A stretch of 64,000 bases of DNA from Penium margaritaceum. Lineage: Eukaryota > Streptophyta > Zygnematophyceae > Desmidiales > Peniaceae. Below, one piece after another: positions 23,079-34,637 of this stretch (position 1 is the first letter of the stretch; each line of letters starts with the position of its first letter). Both the position numbers and the translations under genes were made by a program. The stretch lies in assembly GCA_023375785.1 (NCBI GenBank), contig SZWC01009543.1, positions 2,289-66,288 of the forward strand, given 5' to 3'. The notes beneath the pieces were generated by a model, which saw nothing but the letters and a program-made list of their open reading frames with translations, was not told where the DNA came from and did no database searches.

Positions 23079-24260
23079 CCTTCCGCCATCAGGATATCGG
23101 TCACCACCAGTCTTCCTCCCCTTTGGTCTCCGGACAACTGAGGAACAAGCCGTCACTCTCCTGACATTCACAGACCAGCATCACTGCTCACCTCACGTCT
23201 TGCCCTGCTGCAGCCGACTTCCTCTCGCTGTCAGGATATCGGTCACCACCAGTCTTCCTGCCTGTTGGTCTCGGGCCAACTGGGGAACAAGCCGTCACTC
23301 TCCTGGAAACAGAGGAACTGCTTGCCTCAACTACGCCCACTTCATCACTCCATCCTCCGCCTGCTGCTACCGCTCCTCCATCACCGTCATCACGACATCA
23401 TCATCCTCCTCATACCATCGCTGCTTCGTCAACTTTATCCCACGTCACCCTCAGCCTCCGTACCTCCTCCTCGTTGCCCATCAGCATCTATCGCCTCTCC
23501 AGCCTACCTTCGCATCAGCCTCATCTCAGCTTCCTCTTCCTCCTCCGAACCGCCTCTCATAAGCTTCCACTCCATCATCATCAGCATTGCCTCGCAGCGC
23601 ACGTGGTTCCGCCCCTGCGCCCACTCAGCCATCCATCGCTCCTCCGCCATCATCTGCTTTTCATTATCAGCCCGGAACAAGGATTTTCCCGGTCGTATCC
23701 CCTGTCTCACGAAGATCTGTGCCCACGCCAAAACCTCTCCAGCGCACGTGGTTTCTCCTCTGTACCCACTTCCTCGTCATCAGCTTCTGCCTCCATCATC
23801 TGCAATCATCAACATCTACTGCCAGCACAAGGATCTGCACGAGCTAGCTACACACTTCGTAACAGCCTACACCCATGCCATCAGCAGATTTCTTACGACG
23901 TGTCGGCAACCACCTTCCCCTTGCCGCATTCTACTCCTATATTTTGCAGCGCACGAGGTTCCGCCTCTGCGCCCACTCCATCTACATTCGCTCCTTCGCA
24001 TCCAGCATCAGCTTCTGCTCGGCACAAGGATCCGCCCGGTCGCATCGCCCGTTTTGCGATGACGTGCATCCACACCGAAACTTGTGCAGCGCACGTGGCC
24101 TCACCCCTGCGCCCACTCCACCATCATCTGATCATCCGCTCTTGCATCATTCCTTGCTCGGCACTCGGATCCGCCCGGTCGAATCACCTGTTTCACGACG
24201 ACCTGCGCCCACGCCGAAACTTCAGCAACGCATGCGACTCACCCTTGCACTCAGTTTTAT
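23079..24260 (+). repeat. Tandem repeats in the Co2 leader
   Basis: Two repeat families are visible. One unit (starting CAGGATATCGGTCACCACCA) occurs twice, near 23090 and 23236. A second unit, containing a GCAGCGCACGTGGTTCCGCC-like core, recurs near 23594, 23739, 23945, 24085 and 24225, spaced mostly about 140-145 bp and once about 205 bp. The long Pro/Ser/His-rich open frames across here follow from the repeats and are not a recognised protein. Confidence 0.75.
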
Positions 24261-24312
24261 CAATCATCAAATCCTCCATCATCCCCTCATCAGCTTCTTC
24301 CATCTCACAACA

Positions 24313-25125
24313 GATGGCCAACCCCTGGAACAACTGCCCAACTCTCGATGAAGATGGTAGCAACATTTACAACTGGTCTCACACACTGCTGACAATAACT
24401 CGCACCATCTTCATCAACAAATATCGGGTTTCAGATTTCCTCCTCGGTGCTTATGAGCATCAACACACTCGTTGAAAGCCTCCACATCTCTACCATGCAA
24501 CCTTCCTACTGATCTAGGGGCACCTCTTCAACCTCGTCAACATATCGTTCCATCATCTGCGTGAACATGCAAGAAATGGACCAGAACTCTGGTTGAGCCT
24601 ACAACAAGAGGCATGGAAGCCGTGGTGGATCACTCTTACATGTCAAGACAATCCTGACTTCCCCTCTCTACCCAAGGAGCTCAACACCAGACCCTACCTA
24701 AAAATTGACCTAGTGGTCTCAGAAGAAGAAGAAGACGAGGTAGAAGAGCCAGTCAAAGAAGGATCAGGAGCACCTTTCCCTGCACCTGCAGCAGCCTTCC
24801 AAGGACAAGCTGCCAATATCGTCTTCAAAGAAGAAAGCAACATCAAGGAGTGGTAAACAAAAATCTACACTCTTCTCTATCCATAACTCATCGGTGGATT
24901 TGCAACCACAAATGCCCTCCTTCGGAGACCCACGTATCTCGGCAAGCGATGCCCCCCTGCAGAGATGGCCAGGAAGCAGAACGATCTCAACCGAGGACTC
25001 AGAACCTGGCTTCAATACTTCATGAGCCAAGAGCTCTATCCCTTGGTCTTTGATCATCCTCATGATCTTGAAGCCATGTGGAAGGGCCTCTTCAAATGTT
25101 TTAATAGCCACCTTCCTGCTGATTG
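24313..25125 (+). pseudogene. Co2 gag remains
   Basis: Begins with a Met-Ala-Asn-Pro-Trp start and a LDEDGSNIYNWSHTLL segment, which matches the copia Gag N-terminal pattern (L-x-G-x-N-Y-x-x-W). The downstream part is acidic, then Arg-rich, with no zinc knuckle seen. Several interruptions; fossil. Confidence 0.6.
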
Positions 25126-25166
25126 AGAGAAGTACTGCTACTAACTCTTTTCGGACTCAAGGGGTC

Positions 25167-25583
25167 TGTTAGAAAATCACAAGACTCCAACAAGAGTTAT
25201 TCTCTCAATAACGGTTCAGGTCCAGTTACAAAACCACCTTGACCAACGGTCCTCTGGTCATTCGACCATTCGGACCTATCGTCAAGTCATCCCCTAATGA
25301 AGCGACAACTGTCACCCGCGTCCGGCTAGCGGAAAGAAGCCATTGCCTTTCTGTTTTATCCTATTCTGTCCTTTTATACCGAGGATGTTCATTCCCTTGA
25401 GTTAACCAGAACAGTTCTTCTCATCCTGTTCCCCTTTGGTTCCGCGGCTTCACCGCCGTGTCTTCGCTCTGCTCGCACCTCTCCCATCTTGCCTCCGCTA
25501 ACCACTCCCACCTTGCAGCTCTTCGCTCTGTCACTCTTGCTCCTTCACTCAAGCACTTGCTGACCTATCAATCACTCTGCGCC

Positions 25584-25625
<42 letters not shown>

Positions 25626-25798
25626 CTTCTGTCTACCTCGTGCCCTTGGTACCTCGGCCTTCCTCAAGCTCTGTGACTAATGTTTCGGAACTAAATGCAC
25701 CTTTTTGCTTCCGTCATCACACTGCCACAGTGGTGCATGCACCGCTGCTTCTGCCTGCTTCTGTCATTACTGTCTACGCTCATTGCATTCTTCTAACA
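25167..25798 (+). repeat. Co2 3' LTR
   Basis: 632 bp; same ends as the 5' LTR (TGTTAGAAAATC...CTAACA). It contains a (CT)n microsatellite at 25586-25623 that is much shorter in the 5' LTR and explains most of the length difference. A purine tract (CAAGGGGTC) precedes it. Confidence 0.85.
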
Positions 25799-26640
25799 TG
25801 GTGGGACTGTTCGAACCGCCACGTCACCCTCACCCTCATGCATCAACTCCAGCCTCCTCCGATTCGGACACCTCTATTCCAATGGTGCGACAATGCCCCT
25901 TCCCACGGACCACGACCTCACGGACCCTTTTGTCCCCACCACAAAACCCTTTTTGGACCCCTTTCCTGAGCTGGTTGGCTGTCTCATGTATCCCATGGTT
26001 GCACCCATCCTTACCTGGCCGACCCTCTCAGTGTCCTCCCCCGATTTGTTGGCCCAGATCACTTCTCCTCCAAGCGTTGGTGTGCTGCCAAGTGGGTCCT
26101 TTGCTACCTCCACTCCACTAAGGCATACGGCCTCACTCTTGGTGGATTTCCAGACGTCTCTCTCAAGGGCTTCACCGACTCTTCTTGGGCAGATGACCAA
26201 GGGATCGGCGTTTGACACAAAGCTACTGTTTCCGCTTTGGTTCTGGTCTCATCAGCTGGCGATCAACTCGCTCCTCTTCCTTCTCTCTCCTCTTATGAGG
26301 TGGAGCTCTACGCCAGCACCATGGTAGTATAGGATGCCACCTGGCTTCGCACCCTCCTGAGCGAACTTGGCCATCCTCCGCCTCAACCTCGCTTGTGGTG
26401 CAACAACGCTAGCAGCATCGTTATCACCAAGGATCCGGTTTTCCACGCTCGCACCAAGCACATCAAACTTTTGTGCTTCTACATCTATGAGCAAGTGCAT
26501 GCTGGTCGCTTGGACGTCTGCCATGCGTCCTCCAAGGCCAGCTTGGTGGATGTCTTCATCAAAGATTTCTACCTTAAAAACCACCACCGTCTCCCCCGTC
26601 TCCTTGAATTTTTCCCTCCTGAGCTTCAAGGGGTTTCAAC
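25799..26640 (+). pseudogene. Co1 RNase H region
   Basis: Continuation of Co1 after Co2. Copia RNase H landmarks are visible in more than one frame: the ELVGCLMYPM block (like SLMYAM/YLA in relatives), an ASSYEVELYAS-type block, and CNNASSIVITKDPVFHARTKHIKL (like DN-x-S-A...RTKHID). It ends just before the PPT. Decayed; fossil. Confidence 0.75.
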
Positions 26641-26680
26641 GTGAGCACTAAGAATCTAAGGGGTGTGTCAGTGGAATTGG

Positions 26681-26723
26681 AGTCTCTTGCTTCTTACGTT
26701 TTTTTTGTAAGAAGCAAGAGACT
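26681..26723. repeat. Perfect 17-bp stem hairpin
   Basis: The arms 26681-26697 and 26707-26723 are exact reverse complements around a T-rich 9-base loop. It lies 15 bases inside the probable Co1 3' LTR. Confidence 0.9.
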
Positions 26724-26929
26724 GTTCCTGACCTCACAGGTTTGAATCCCCCTGTGAGGATTGTTCCCCAACCCACCTCACCATTTTCCCCCTCACTGGG
26801 CTACCCCGTCCATTTGCCTCTCCTTGGGCTACTTCACCCGTTGCCCCCAGACCTAGTCCATGCATGATCCCATCTAGGGGATGCCCCACATTTCCCCTCT
26901 TCCCAAGCAGGCTACACCACCATTTCAAA

Positions 26930-27190
26930 CCGCAAATCTGGACAACCTCACCTTTCCATCACCTCACCTCCCCACCACCTCACCTTCCCACCACCTCACT
27001 TCCTTACCTAACAATCCCAACACCTCACCTCCCTACCACACCTTCCCACTACCTAACCTCCTCACATCACCTCCACACCTCACATTCCCACCACCTCACC
27101 TTCCCACCACGTCACCTTCCCACCAGCTCACTCTCCCACAACCTCACCTCTCCACCACCTCACCTTCACAACACCTCATCTCACCCCACT
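26930..27190. repeat. CACCTCACCTTCC-type minisatellite
   Basis: An irregular array of about 13-14-base units of the form CACCTCACCTTCCC with variants. It gives Thr/Ser/Pro/His-rich chance frames. Confidence 0.8.
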
Positions 27191-27282
27191 TACTCTTTGA
27201 CATTCCTGTTTTGTTACTTAGGCCACAATATCTCCTAGCTCTCACTCATTGATTCAATGAAACATATTCATTTTGTTCTCAT

Positions 27283-28247
27283 TATGGAAATTTGTTTTAA
27301 CAAGAGCGGTGGTTTCCGCACGTGCGTGGATGACTGGATGTTGAACAAGCAGGCGCTCAAAAATTGGTTCGCCCTACTATGGATTGAGGACTGCTTCAAC
27401 CAATTGCAAGGGGCAAAATTATTTATTTTCATGAAGTTTTGTCAACGGTAGCATCAAATCGACATCACAGAAGATCCTGTACCCCAAACATTGTTCTGTG
27501 GGATACGACCAGTTTGGGTTTTTTGTTTTGGACTCACGAACGCCCAGGAAACCTTCCAAAGAGAGACGAACCAAACGCCCACCAAGCAAGTCGGTCAGTT
27601 TTTCGTGGTTTGCCTGGAAAATATCTTGGTAACCTCCAATTCAATGGAATAGCACATAGATTATCTGGATAAATTCCTCACAATTCTTGAAGAACATAAT
27701 TTATGTGAAAATTTGAGCAAGTGCAAGTTCGTACAAGATGAGTTTGAGTATCTTGAACACATAGTCCACAAGAACAATCTCCGTATCGACCCACGAAAGT
27801 CGGATTAGCCACGACCAAAAAACATTGGAAAGATGATGTCTTTCCTTCACCTTGGAAAGTGTTTGCATAATTTTATGCAAGGATATTTGACCTAGGTAGC
27901 TCTACTATCGAGGCTCACACAAAAAGACGTGCAATGGGAATGGACATCAAATGGCCAAAATGATTTCTCTAGGTGAAAGAGCTTCTATGCACATCATCTG
28001 TCTTAGCTCGTCTTGATCCATTGGAATCGTGGGAGGTGCGATGTCATGTATTGCTAATGGACTTGGATCAGTCCACATACAGGATGGTCATCCGATTGCA
28101 TATCAAAGCCACAAGCTCATACTCGCGGTGGTACACGCTTTCAAGATGTGGTATTGCTATTTCAAGGACATTGAGGGGGATGTGACAGTCATGACTGGCC
28201 ACAACCCATCGGTACTTTTCCAAACGCAACCAAACCTGTCAAGAAAC
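27283..28247 (+). pseudogene. Gy3 left part: RT and RNase H of an old chromovirus
   Basis: Nucleotide homology to Gy1 from about position 9290 of Gy1 onward (RT start) to the RNase H end, ending at the Co3 insertion. Visible blocks include the FRTCVDD segment, the GHPIAYQSHKL segment and the TGHNPS block equivalent to Gy1's TDHNPL. No LTR, gag or protease of Gy3 is present to the left, where Co1 abuts. It is far more decayed than Gy1. Confidence 0.85.
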
Positions 28248-28901
28248 TGTTGAATATGTTTGTCCCTTGTTCAGTCTTGTACGACAGATCAGGAATGCTC
28301 TGCCCCTTGTGGAGGTATGACCCCTGGATTCGTTGTAGGGTGACTCAAGTATGCTCTGTCTCATGTGAGATATGACCTGTGAGTACACCATTTAGGTGAG
28401 TGGTTAACTTGGCCATTTTGTTAATTTGGCCAAGTGAGAGGTTGTGAGCTGGATCATGGCTCCATGCACATCTTGGTTGTTATGGAAGCTTCCAAGAAAG
28501 AAAGTCCGTAGCTTTTGGGAAGTAACACGGCTGATCTGTCACCTTGGCACAAGGATGCTTATGTGTCAAGCCCACATCGCAAGTCTCTTGGTGATGTGGC
28601 AGGGTCAGGCCACTTCTCAGGAATGTGCTTTTGAGTTCTAGGACTGGATAGATAGCTATAAAAGGACTTGTCTTGCATGCTGATCAATCAACCCTTGCTT
28701 GATGCTCTCTTGCGTATTGACGACTTGATCTCTTCTTGAGATGTAATGCTAAGGCGTTAGTACTCTTGAAGGTGAAGCGTATGCCTGATTAAGTTTGGGG
28801 TGCATGACACATGTCAACAAAAGGAAGAAGGCCTAAAAACCTTTGTGCTTCTTTTGGTTTCGCGGCTTCTCTGCCAGAGGTGGTTAGCTCAATAGCTAAC
28901 A
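28248..28901 (+). repeat. Co3 5' LTR
   Basis: 654 bp, TGTTGAATATG...GCTAACA. It contains a TATA box and a tRNA-like segment in more decayed form than in the 3' LTR. Confidence 0.93.
28657..28664 (+). promoter_or_regulatory. Co3 5' LTR TATA box
   Basis: TATAAAAG, conserved at the same place in the 3' LTR (40247-40254). It lies about 245 bases before the LTR end, a sensible distance for the U3 promoter. Confidence 0.7.
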
Positions 28902-28903
28902 AA

Positions 28904-28918
28904 GGGTTATGGGCCCAC
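28904..28918 (+). promoter_or_regulatory. Co3 half-tRNA primer-binding site (initiator Met anticodon arm)
   Basis: GGGTTATGGGCCCAC starts two bases after the LTR. Its reverse complement GTGGGCCCATAACCC is the anticodon stem-loop of eukaryotic initiator methionine tRNA (CAU anticodon in the centre), not the tRNA 3' end. Priming by a cleaved internal tRNA end is known for Drosophila copia, yeast Ty5 and, as I recall, Volvox Osser. The same site recurs in Co4, Co6 and Co7. Confidence 0.88.
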
Positions 28919-29229
28919 TCCTCTGGTAAGGGAAGTCTCACGCAGGCAACCGCTAAAGTCACAAACAGTGAGAGCGCCTTCGCTCTCACCCAACTTCTCT
29001 ATTTGCAGGGCAACATCAGCAGGAGGGGAATGTAACACATCTGCTCCTTTCTACCTTGGGAGCTCACATCAGCCTACATCAGCCTACATCAGCCTACATC
29101 TGCTTGCAGCGGCCAATGTGAACAGGGGAAAAAGTTGCCTCTTCTCACCAACAGCCTACAGCGGCCTCAAACACAGGTTCATCAGCATCAACAACAGGTG
29201 CAACAGTTGTAAAAGTTGTAGTTGTAGGG

Positions 29230-30007
29230 ATGGCAGGGACAGGGGAACCAGGGAATTATTTGCCCATCCTCAAGTTTGATGGAGAGGGAGTTGCGCTCTG
29301 GAAGTGGCAGTTTGAGATCATCATGGATGACAGAGATGTGCTAGGATATTCTGACGGATATATCCCAGGACCAAAGGAGGAGGATGCTGACCTTGTGGCA
29401 TTGGTCAAGCTCAACAAGAAGGCTCTCGCCATACTTGTGTCCTCCATACAACCCTCAGTCCTTTCACATATCAGCGGTTGTACAGTGACAGCCATGGCAT
29501 ACGCCAAACTTGGCAAGGTGTTTCAGTCTCCTCACTTGTCAACCGTCTCTTCATTCTACAAAACCTCATCAGCATGAGCTTGTCTCTGCCTTTATGCAGA
29601 AGTTTGAGTCGCTCTTGCAACAAGCCACCAGCATGGGTTGGGACCTCAAATCCGACATGCAGGCCATGATTTTTCTGATGACGCTGCCGGAAAGTTGGGG
29701 CCCCATGATAACGGTGATTGGAGGGTGGACTGAAGATCTAGTTTCCTACACCACCGTCTCTGAGTATGTGTGGAATGAAACCATGCGCCGTAGCAGCAGC
29801 AAAGTAAACATGACTGCCTTTGCCTCATGGAGCAGTGGCACCTTCCGCAATACCTCCTCCTCTGGGTATAAGGGAAACAACAGCACTAGCAATAGTGGAA
29901 GGGGTGCAAAGCGCCAAGAAAACTGCCACAATTTTGGCAAGGCTAGACACTGGGCTCGAGAGTGCCGTGCACCCAAGAGAGAGGGAGGAGACGGGGATGA
30001 ATGGTGA
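29230..30007 (+). pseudogene. Co3 gag remains
   Basis: A copia Gag pattern: an opening L-K-F-D-G-E-G-V-A-L-W-K-W block (the UBN2/Retrotran_gag N-terminus), a helical middle part (LVSAFMQKFESLLQQA, then MIFLMTLPESWGPMI) and a zinc-knuckle-like segment near 29920-29970 in a Lys/Arg-rich tail. Few interruptions. Confidence 0.85.
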
Positions 30008-30037
30008 GGGGGAAATGGTGGGAAGGATCCCACAAGC

Positions 30038-30798
30038 TTGATGGCTGAGTGTGCCTCTAACAAAGGAAGGCCGATACTCAGGCCACAAACTAACGGTCTT
30101 GACTCAGGCACAAATGAGCACACCACTTATAAGAAAAGAGACTTCATGTCTCTTGCTCCATGCAACAAGAACTTCAGAGTTGCCAACGGCAAGGTTGAGG
30201 CAGCTGAGGGGATTGGTGACAAGCTGGTCACAGTGGGTATCAACGGTGGAGATTCCGACCTCAAGCTAGAAGGGGTGGTCTACTTGCCCTCCTTCACAGC
30301 CAACCTTCTCTCCGTCTCTAAGATGACTGACCATGGCATGACAGTGGTCTTTACAGAGAAGGAAGCGGTGATACTCCCTACCGAGGACATCAACATCTCC
30401 TACTCTGCCAAGAAGATTATCGCACAGGTTCCTCGCGTTGATGGAATCTATGTCTTGCACACCAAAATGACAACTTCAACAGCTGAATCTTTAGTCGAGA
30501 GTGATGATGAGGAGAGCAGCGATGTAGATTCAGATGAGGAAGGACATGTTGGATCAGCGGAAGCAGTGGCAACAGACAATTTAGAACCAAAACCGCAAGC
30601 AAATGCAACCACCATGGCTGTTCATTCTACCCTGTGCACATCCTCCAAGAACTTATGGCACAGGCGCTTTGGGCAGGTGGCTCATCGCACATTGAAACTC
30701 ATGGCAAAGCAGGAGCTAGTGCGTGGGATGGAGCTAGGTGATGAGGCGGAGGGAGCCGGGATCATGTGTGAGCCATGCCTTCAAGGCAAGGCGAAAAG
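30038..30798 (+). pseudogene. Co3 protease and GAG-pre-integrase segment
   Basis: Begins just beyond gag. The copia protease region is followed by the GVVYLPSFTANLLSVSKMT block that is typical of copia proteins just after the protease core. The WHRRFGQVAHRTLKLM...CEPCLQGKAKS segment is the integrase HHCC zinc-binding region. The Co4 insertion falls immediately after it. Confidence 0.88.
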
Positions 30799-31760
30799 TG
30801 TCAGGACCGGGGTGCAGTTCCAACGTGGCCTGACGGGTCCACCGCAATCACGACTATGTTTTGTGCGGGTGATTCTGAGTCTAAGAGTGAGCTTTTTGGT
30901 CGCCTCATGCTATGTTTCTGGCAGTTGAAGACAAATGCGAGACAGTCACTTTTGCGATTTTGCATTAGTTTTTGAACATGGACATGATTTGAACATTTGT
31001 AGGGCTAGTGATGAGCTCTCCAACGCACAAAACCGTGCGTGATTCGGATCACCATAGCTCCGGCTACGTCATCTGAAGCGCAGCACCCCAAATCAGCCGC
31101 TCAGTCGGCGGCGCGCACCACGTCGCCCGCCGAGGCGTCCTCACACATCAAGGATCCATCAAAATGCCATTCCCGAGACGCTGATGTCCCTACGCGTAGT
31201 GGCGGCGCCCCTCGCGCCTTTGGGGTCTGTATCGATGAGTTAATCATCGAGTTTGGTGATGGGGATTGATGTGGGTCGAAACCTGTTCGCGGACCTCCTG
31301 TCGGAATTTTGACCGTCCCCGAGTAACAAACTGTACTACTGAGTTTTGGACTACGAGCCAGGATTTTGGCCAAGTCCCTCAGTAACAAACTGCACTCCTG
31401 AAATCCGGCGGATCATCCACCGGACGCCTCGGCAGATCTTCTGGAGCAAAATCCCCAGGTGGCATTTTGTTACTCGTTCAGGTCGATTATTCACCGGAAG
31501 TCGAACCGCGGCCGGCTCCCAGAACCGCCGCGCACACCCCAACTCTGGAAGCCCATATCTCCCTCGTTACTAGTCCGATTTGGTTGAAACAACTTCCACC
31601 GGATTCAGCAACTCGTTGATTTTTATGAGCATTCCTCCATTTTAGGATCCGAGCAATCATCGAGTTGCCAGATCCGTCGACGAGGAATTTCCTATCTCTG
31701 GCGACTCGTCGGCGCCTCCCGGCGCCGCACTTGGGCATGCAGAGGGGCAAATCTACAACA
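30799..31760 (-). repeat. Co4 3' LTR
   Basis: 962 bp. In element orientation it begins TGTTGTAGATTTGCC and ends CCTGACA. A purine tract (AAGGGGGAGAA on the minus strand) sits directly against it at 31761-31771. Confidence 0.93.
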
Positions 31761-31803
31761 TTCTCCCCCTTGCACCTGCCATGCCCGCTGCTCGTGCCTG
31801 CTC

Positions 31804-34622
31804 TCACTCATCTTCAGCTGCGCCTTCCAGCCCATCATAGCTGGTCATCCCAAGTCCGGCCACGCTCAATGCGTTCCGGTCCACGGGTTGCGTTTTGGTC
31901 AAGCAATCTGCAAGCATGTTGTGCGTGCTGCAGTGTTGCAGCACCACTTGCCCCTTTTCAACCATGTTCTGTGCGTACTGATAACGCACGTCAATGTGCT
32001 TCGTCCTCCTGTGCTGCGTCGGGTTGTTGGTCAGCGAGATTGAGCCAGTGTTGTCTTCTTGCACCACCGTAGGCTCCTGCTGTGGCACGCCCAGCTCCCC
32101 CGGCAACCTGCGGAGCCACACCGCCTCCTTGACTCCCTCGGCCAGCGCAATGTACTTTGCTTCCACTATGGAGGTGGCGACGCAGTCTTACTTTCTGCTG
32201 CACCACGATACCGCTACACCAGCGAGGAAGAGTTCGTAGCCGGATGTGGACTTCCGCTTGTCCACATCGCCAGCGTAGTCTGCATCCGTGTAGCAGACCA
32301 GACGCAAAGGGTCCGCCTGCCCCTTGCCGTCGAACCTCAAGCACGCATGCCGCGTCGCCTGCAGGTAGCGGAGGATGCGCTTGACCGCCTGCCAGTGTAG
32401 TGGCCATGGATCGGCCATGTACCTACTCACTTGGCCCACCGCGTAGGCCAGGTCCGGTCGAGTTGCCACCATGGCGTACATACGGCTGCCCACCGCCGAT
32501 TGGTAGGGCACCCCTGTCATATCTTCCCGCTCTTCTTTTGTTTGCGGCACCATTGCCGCATTCAGTTCACAGGTCATGGAGACCGGACTGCCAACTGGTT
32601 TGCAGTCCTCCATGCCATACTGCTTCAGCACCTCGGCCTCATATTTGGCCTGCCCCAACTCAAGCGTGCGCACCCTCTGGTTCCGCGTGATGCTCACCCT
32701 GAGGTAGTACTCCAGCTCCCCCATGTCCGCCATCTAGAATCTGTTGCTCAGTTGCTCTTTCAGCCGCTGTAGGCTCGGTAGATCCGTCGAGCACAAAATC
32801 AGGTGGTCCACGTAGAGTGCAACGATTTGATAGAGCTGTTTGTCGTGCCGTACGTACACGCTATGATCCGATTCACAGCGCTTGAAGCCGAATTGTGCAT
32901 GAAGCTATCCATTTGTTGGTACCAGCATCTTGGCGATTGTTTAAGCCTGTACAAGGACTTCCGCAACTTGCACACCTTACCCTCCGGTGCCTCCACCCCC
33001 TCCGGCACCTCCATGTAGATCTCTTTGTCTATGATGCCGTTGAGGAAGGACGTCTTTACATCCATTTGGTGGAGCTCCATGTCCTTCGCGGCCTCCACCG
33101 CAAGGATCACCCGGATGCTTGTGAACTTGGCGACGGGAGCAAACATCTCATCGTAGTGCTCTCCCTTACGCTGTGCGTAACCTTTCGCCACCAGCCACGC
33201 CTTGTACTTGTCAACCACACCTTCCTTTGTGAACTTGGTCTTAAAGACCCACTTTGAGCCGATGACCTTGGCATCTTTCGGCCTGTCAACCAGCTCCCAC
33301 GTATCGTTTTCCGTGATGGACTCCAGCTCAGATTTGATGGCTTCATCCCATTGATCCCCTTCAGGTCGTGCAAGCGCCTCTTGCACGGTAGTTGACTCTG
33401 TTGATGCAGCCAGCATGCACCGCGTCATGCCAATCCATCGACCGGTGCTTGCGCCGAAGCGCTTCCCCCCTTTTCGCTGCCTGCCGCTGCGGCGCGGTAG
33501 TTTTGGTGGCGCATCGTCGCTCTGCTGTGATCCCTCCGAATCTGCACGCTCCGGTTCATCATCGACAAGACGGTTTCCCAAGGATCTCTCCCGCTCCGGC
33601 GAAACATCACCCAGACGGACCACACGTCCAGTGGATTTTCCACCAACGCCCGTTGCACACTCTGCCGGGAGTGCGCGCCTTGGCACCCTTGGTGCCTCAT
33701 CCGCCGGATCCTTCTGGTGGATCTCCTCATCTGCTTGATCGTCATCAGAGTCCTCCGCTTTGGCTGCCACCGCTGGTGCACCGTCACGCTCTAATGCTGC
33801 ATCCTCAACTTTGGCGTCCGCCGGCTCCATGTAGTCAAGGAGCTGGAACCACTCCCCCGTCTTTGGGGAGTCCACCACGCCCACGTCCTTTCTGCTAATG
33901 TAGTTGTGCTGCTCATCAAACTCGACATCTTGGCTGCGGATTACCTCCTCCTTGCGAATGTCATAGAGCCTGTACGCCTTATGCGTGCTCTCATAGCCAA
34001 GGAAGAGATACGAATTTCCCCGCGGCTCCAGCTTGCTGTCGCGCCTCTGCGCAACCTGCACCATTGCGTGCGCCTTGCACCCGAACACTTTTAGGTGTGC
34101 CACACTTGGCTTGCGCCCGCTCCAAACCTCCTGCGGTGTCTTCCAGCCGCTCTTCCCCTTCAGCACCGCTTTAGGAGTGAGTTTGATGGTGTAGCTCGCC
34201 GTACGCACAGCTTCCGCCCAGAATCTTCGTGGCAATTCCGCATCCACCAACATGGTCCGTACTATGTTCAGCAGCGTCTGGTTTGCCCACTCCGCCACGC
34301 AATTTGAATGAGGCGAATACGGCGTGGTTTGTTTCCATTTTATGCCCTGCTGCTCCATCCACCTGATACAGCCCACGTACTCTCCGCCATTGTCACTGCG
34401 TAGCGCTCTGACCTTCCGGTCAGTTTGCCTCTCCACCGCGACGACGTACTCCTGTCGCTGGTCCAAGACCTCGGCTTTCGGCTTCATGAAGTACATGAAG
34501 AGTTTTCTGCTGTAGTCATCTATGAAGGTGACGAAGTAACGCGTGCCGCTCTTTGACGCCGTCTTGAATAGTCCGCAGACGTCGCTGTGCACAAGCTCTA
34601 GCAGGTCTGAGGCGCGATTCAC
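31804..34622 (-). pseudogene. Co4 pol: integrase core, RT and RNase H
   Basis: The integrase core (about 34100-34620) shows the HSDVCG, FIDDYSRK and LRSDNGGEY blocks and a TPYSPHSN block. RT (about 32790-33370) shows VDKYKAWLVAKGYAQ, a QMDVKTSFLNG block and a YRLKQSPRCWYQQMD block. RNase H (31804 to about 32740) shows GSRMYAMVATRPDLAYAVGQ, CYTDADYAGDVDKRKSTSGY and RRTKHIDVRY. Integrase before RT is the copia order. A few interruptions. Confidence 0.92.
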
Positions 34623-34637
34623 ATTCTCGTTGAACGG

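Larger units (their letters stand above)
21994..25798 (+). mobile_element. Co2: gag-only non-autonomous copia-like LTR element
   Basis: Two LTRs (21994-22591 and 25167-25798) flank 2575 bp. The PBS TGGTATCAGAGC (22592-22603) abuts the 5' LTR and a purine tract precedes the 3' LTR. Inside are a 1.7-kb GC-rich leader with tandem repeats and then a copia-type gag region (24313 to about 25125), but no protease, integrase or RT. This matches the layout of gag-only (TR-GAG or LARD-like) elements that depend on a partner's Pol. The LTRs differ by roughly a tenth of positions, so the insertion is old. The flanking 5-mers CGATG and TGGTG match only in part, so the target duplication is weak. It sits in the RT-RNase H junction of Co1. 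Confidence 0.8.
20339..27270 (+). mobile_element. Co1: Ty1/copia remnant, interrupted by Co2
   Basis: Plus-strand copia parts in order: integrase C-terminal segment and Pro/Ser-rich linker (20339 to about 21290), RT (about 21290-21990), the Co2 insertion (21994-25798), RNase H (about 25860-26640), PPT and a probable 3' LTR (26666 to about 27270). No gag, protease or 5' LTR is seen to the left. It is an old fossil with many interruptions. Integrase before RT is the copia order. Confidence 0.8.
26666..27270 (+). repeat. Co1 probable 3' LTR
   Basis: Starts TGTCAGTGG right after a purine tract (CTAAGGGG). The right end is inferred from where Gy3 homology begins; no partner LTR is in the window, so the boundary is approximate. 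It contains a perfect hairpin, a T-arm-like palindrome and a CACCTCACCTTCC minisatellite. Confidence 0.5.

Noticed and set aside
23079-24260. Regularly spaced repeats that could suggest a CRISPR array
   Set aside because: The units are about 145 bp, diverged and without short conserved repeats and unique spacers, and the context is a eukaryotic LTR element.
23474-24475. A 333-residue open frame rich in Pro, Ser and His inside Co2
   Set aside because: It runs across the tandem-repeat leader, overlaps other equally long frames, and shows no domain except at its end, where the copia gag start is read. It is a composition effect.
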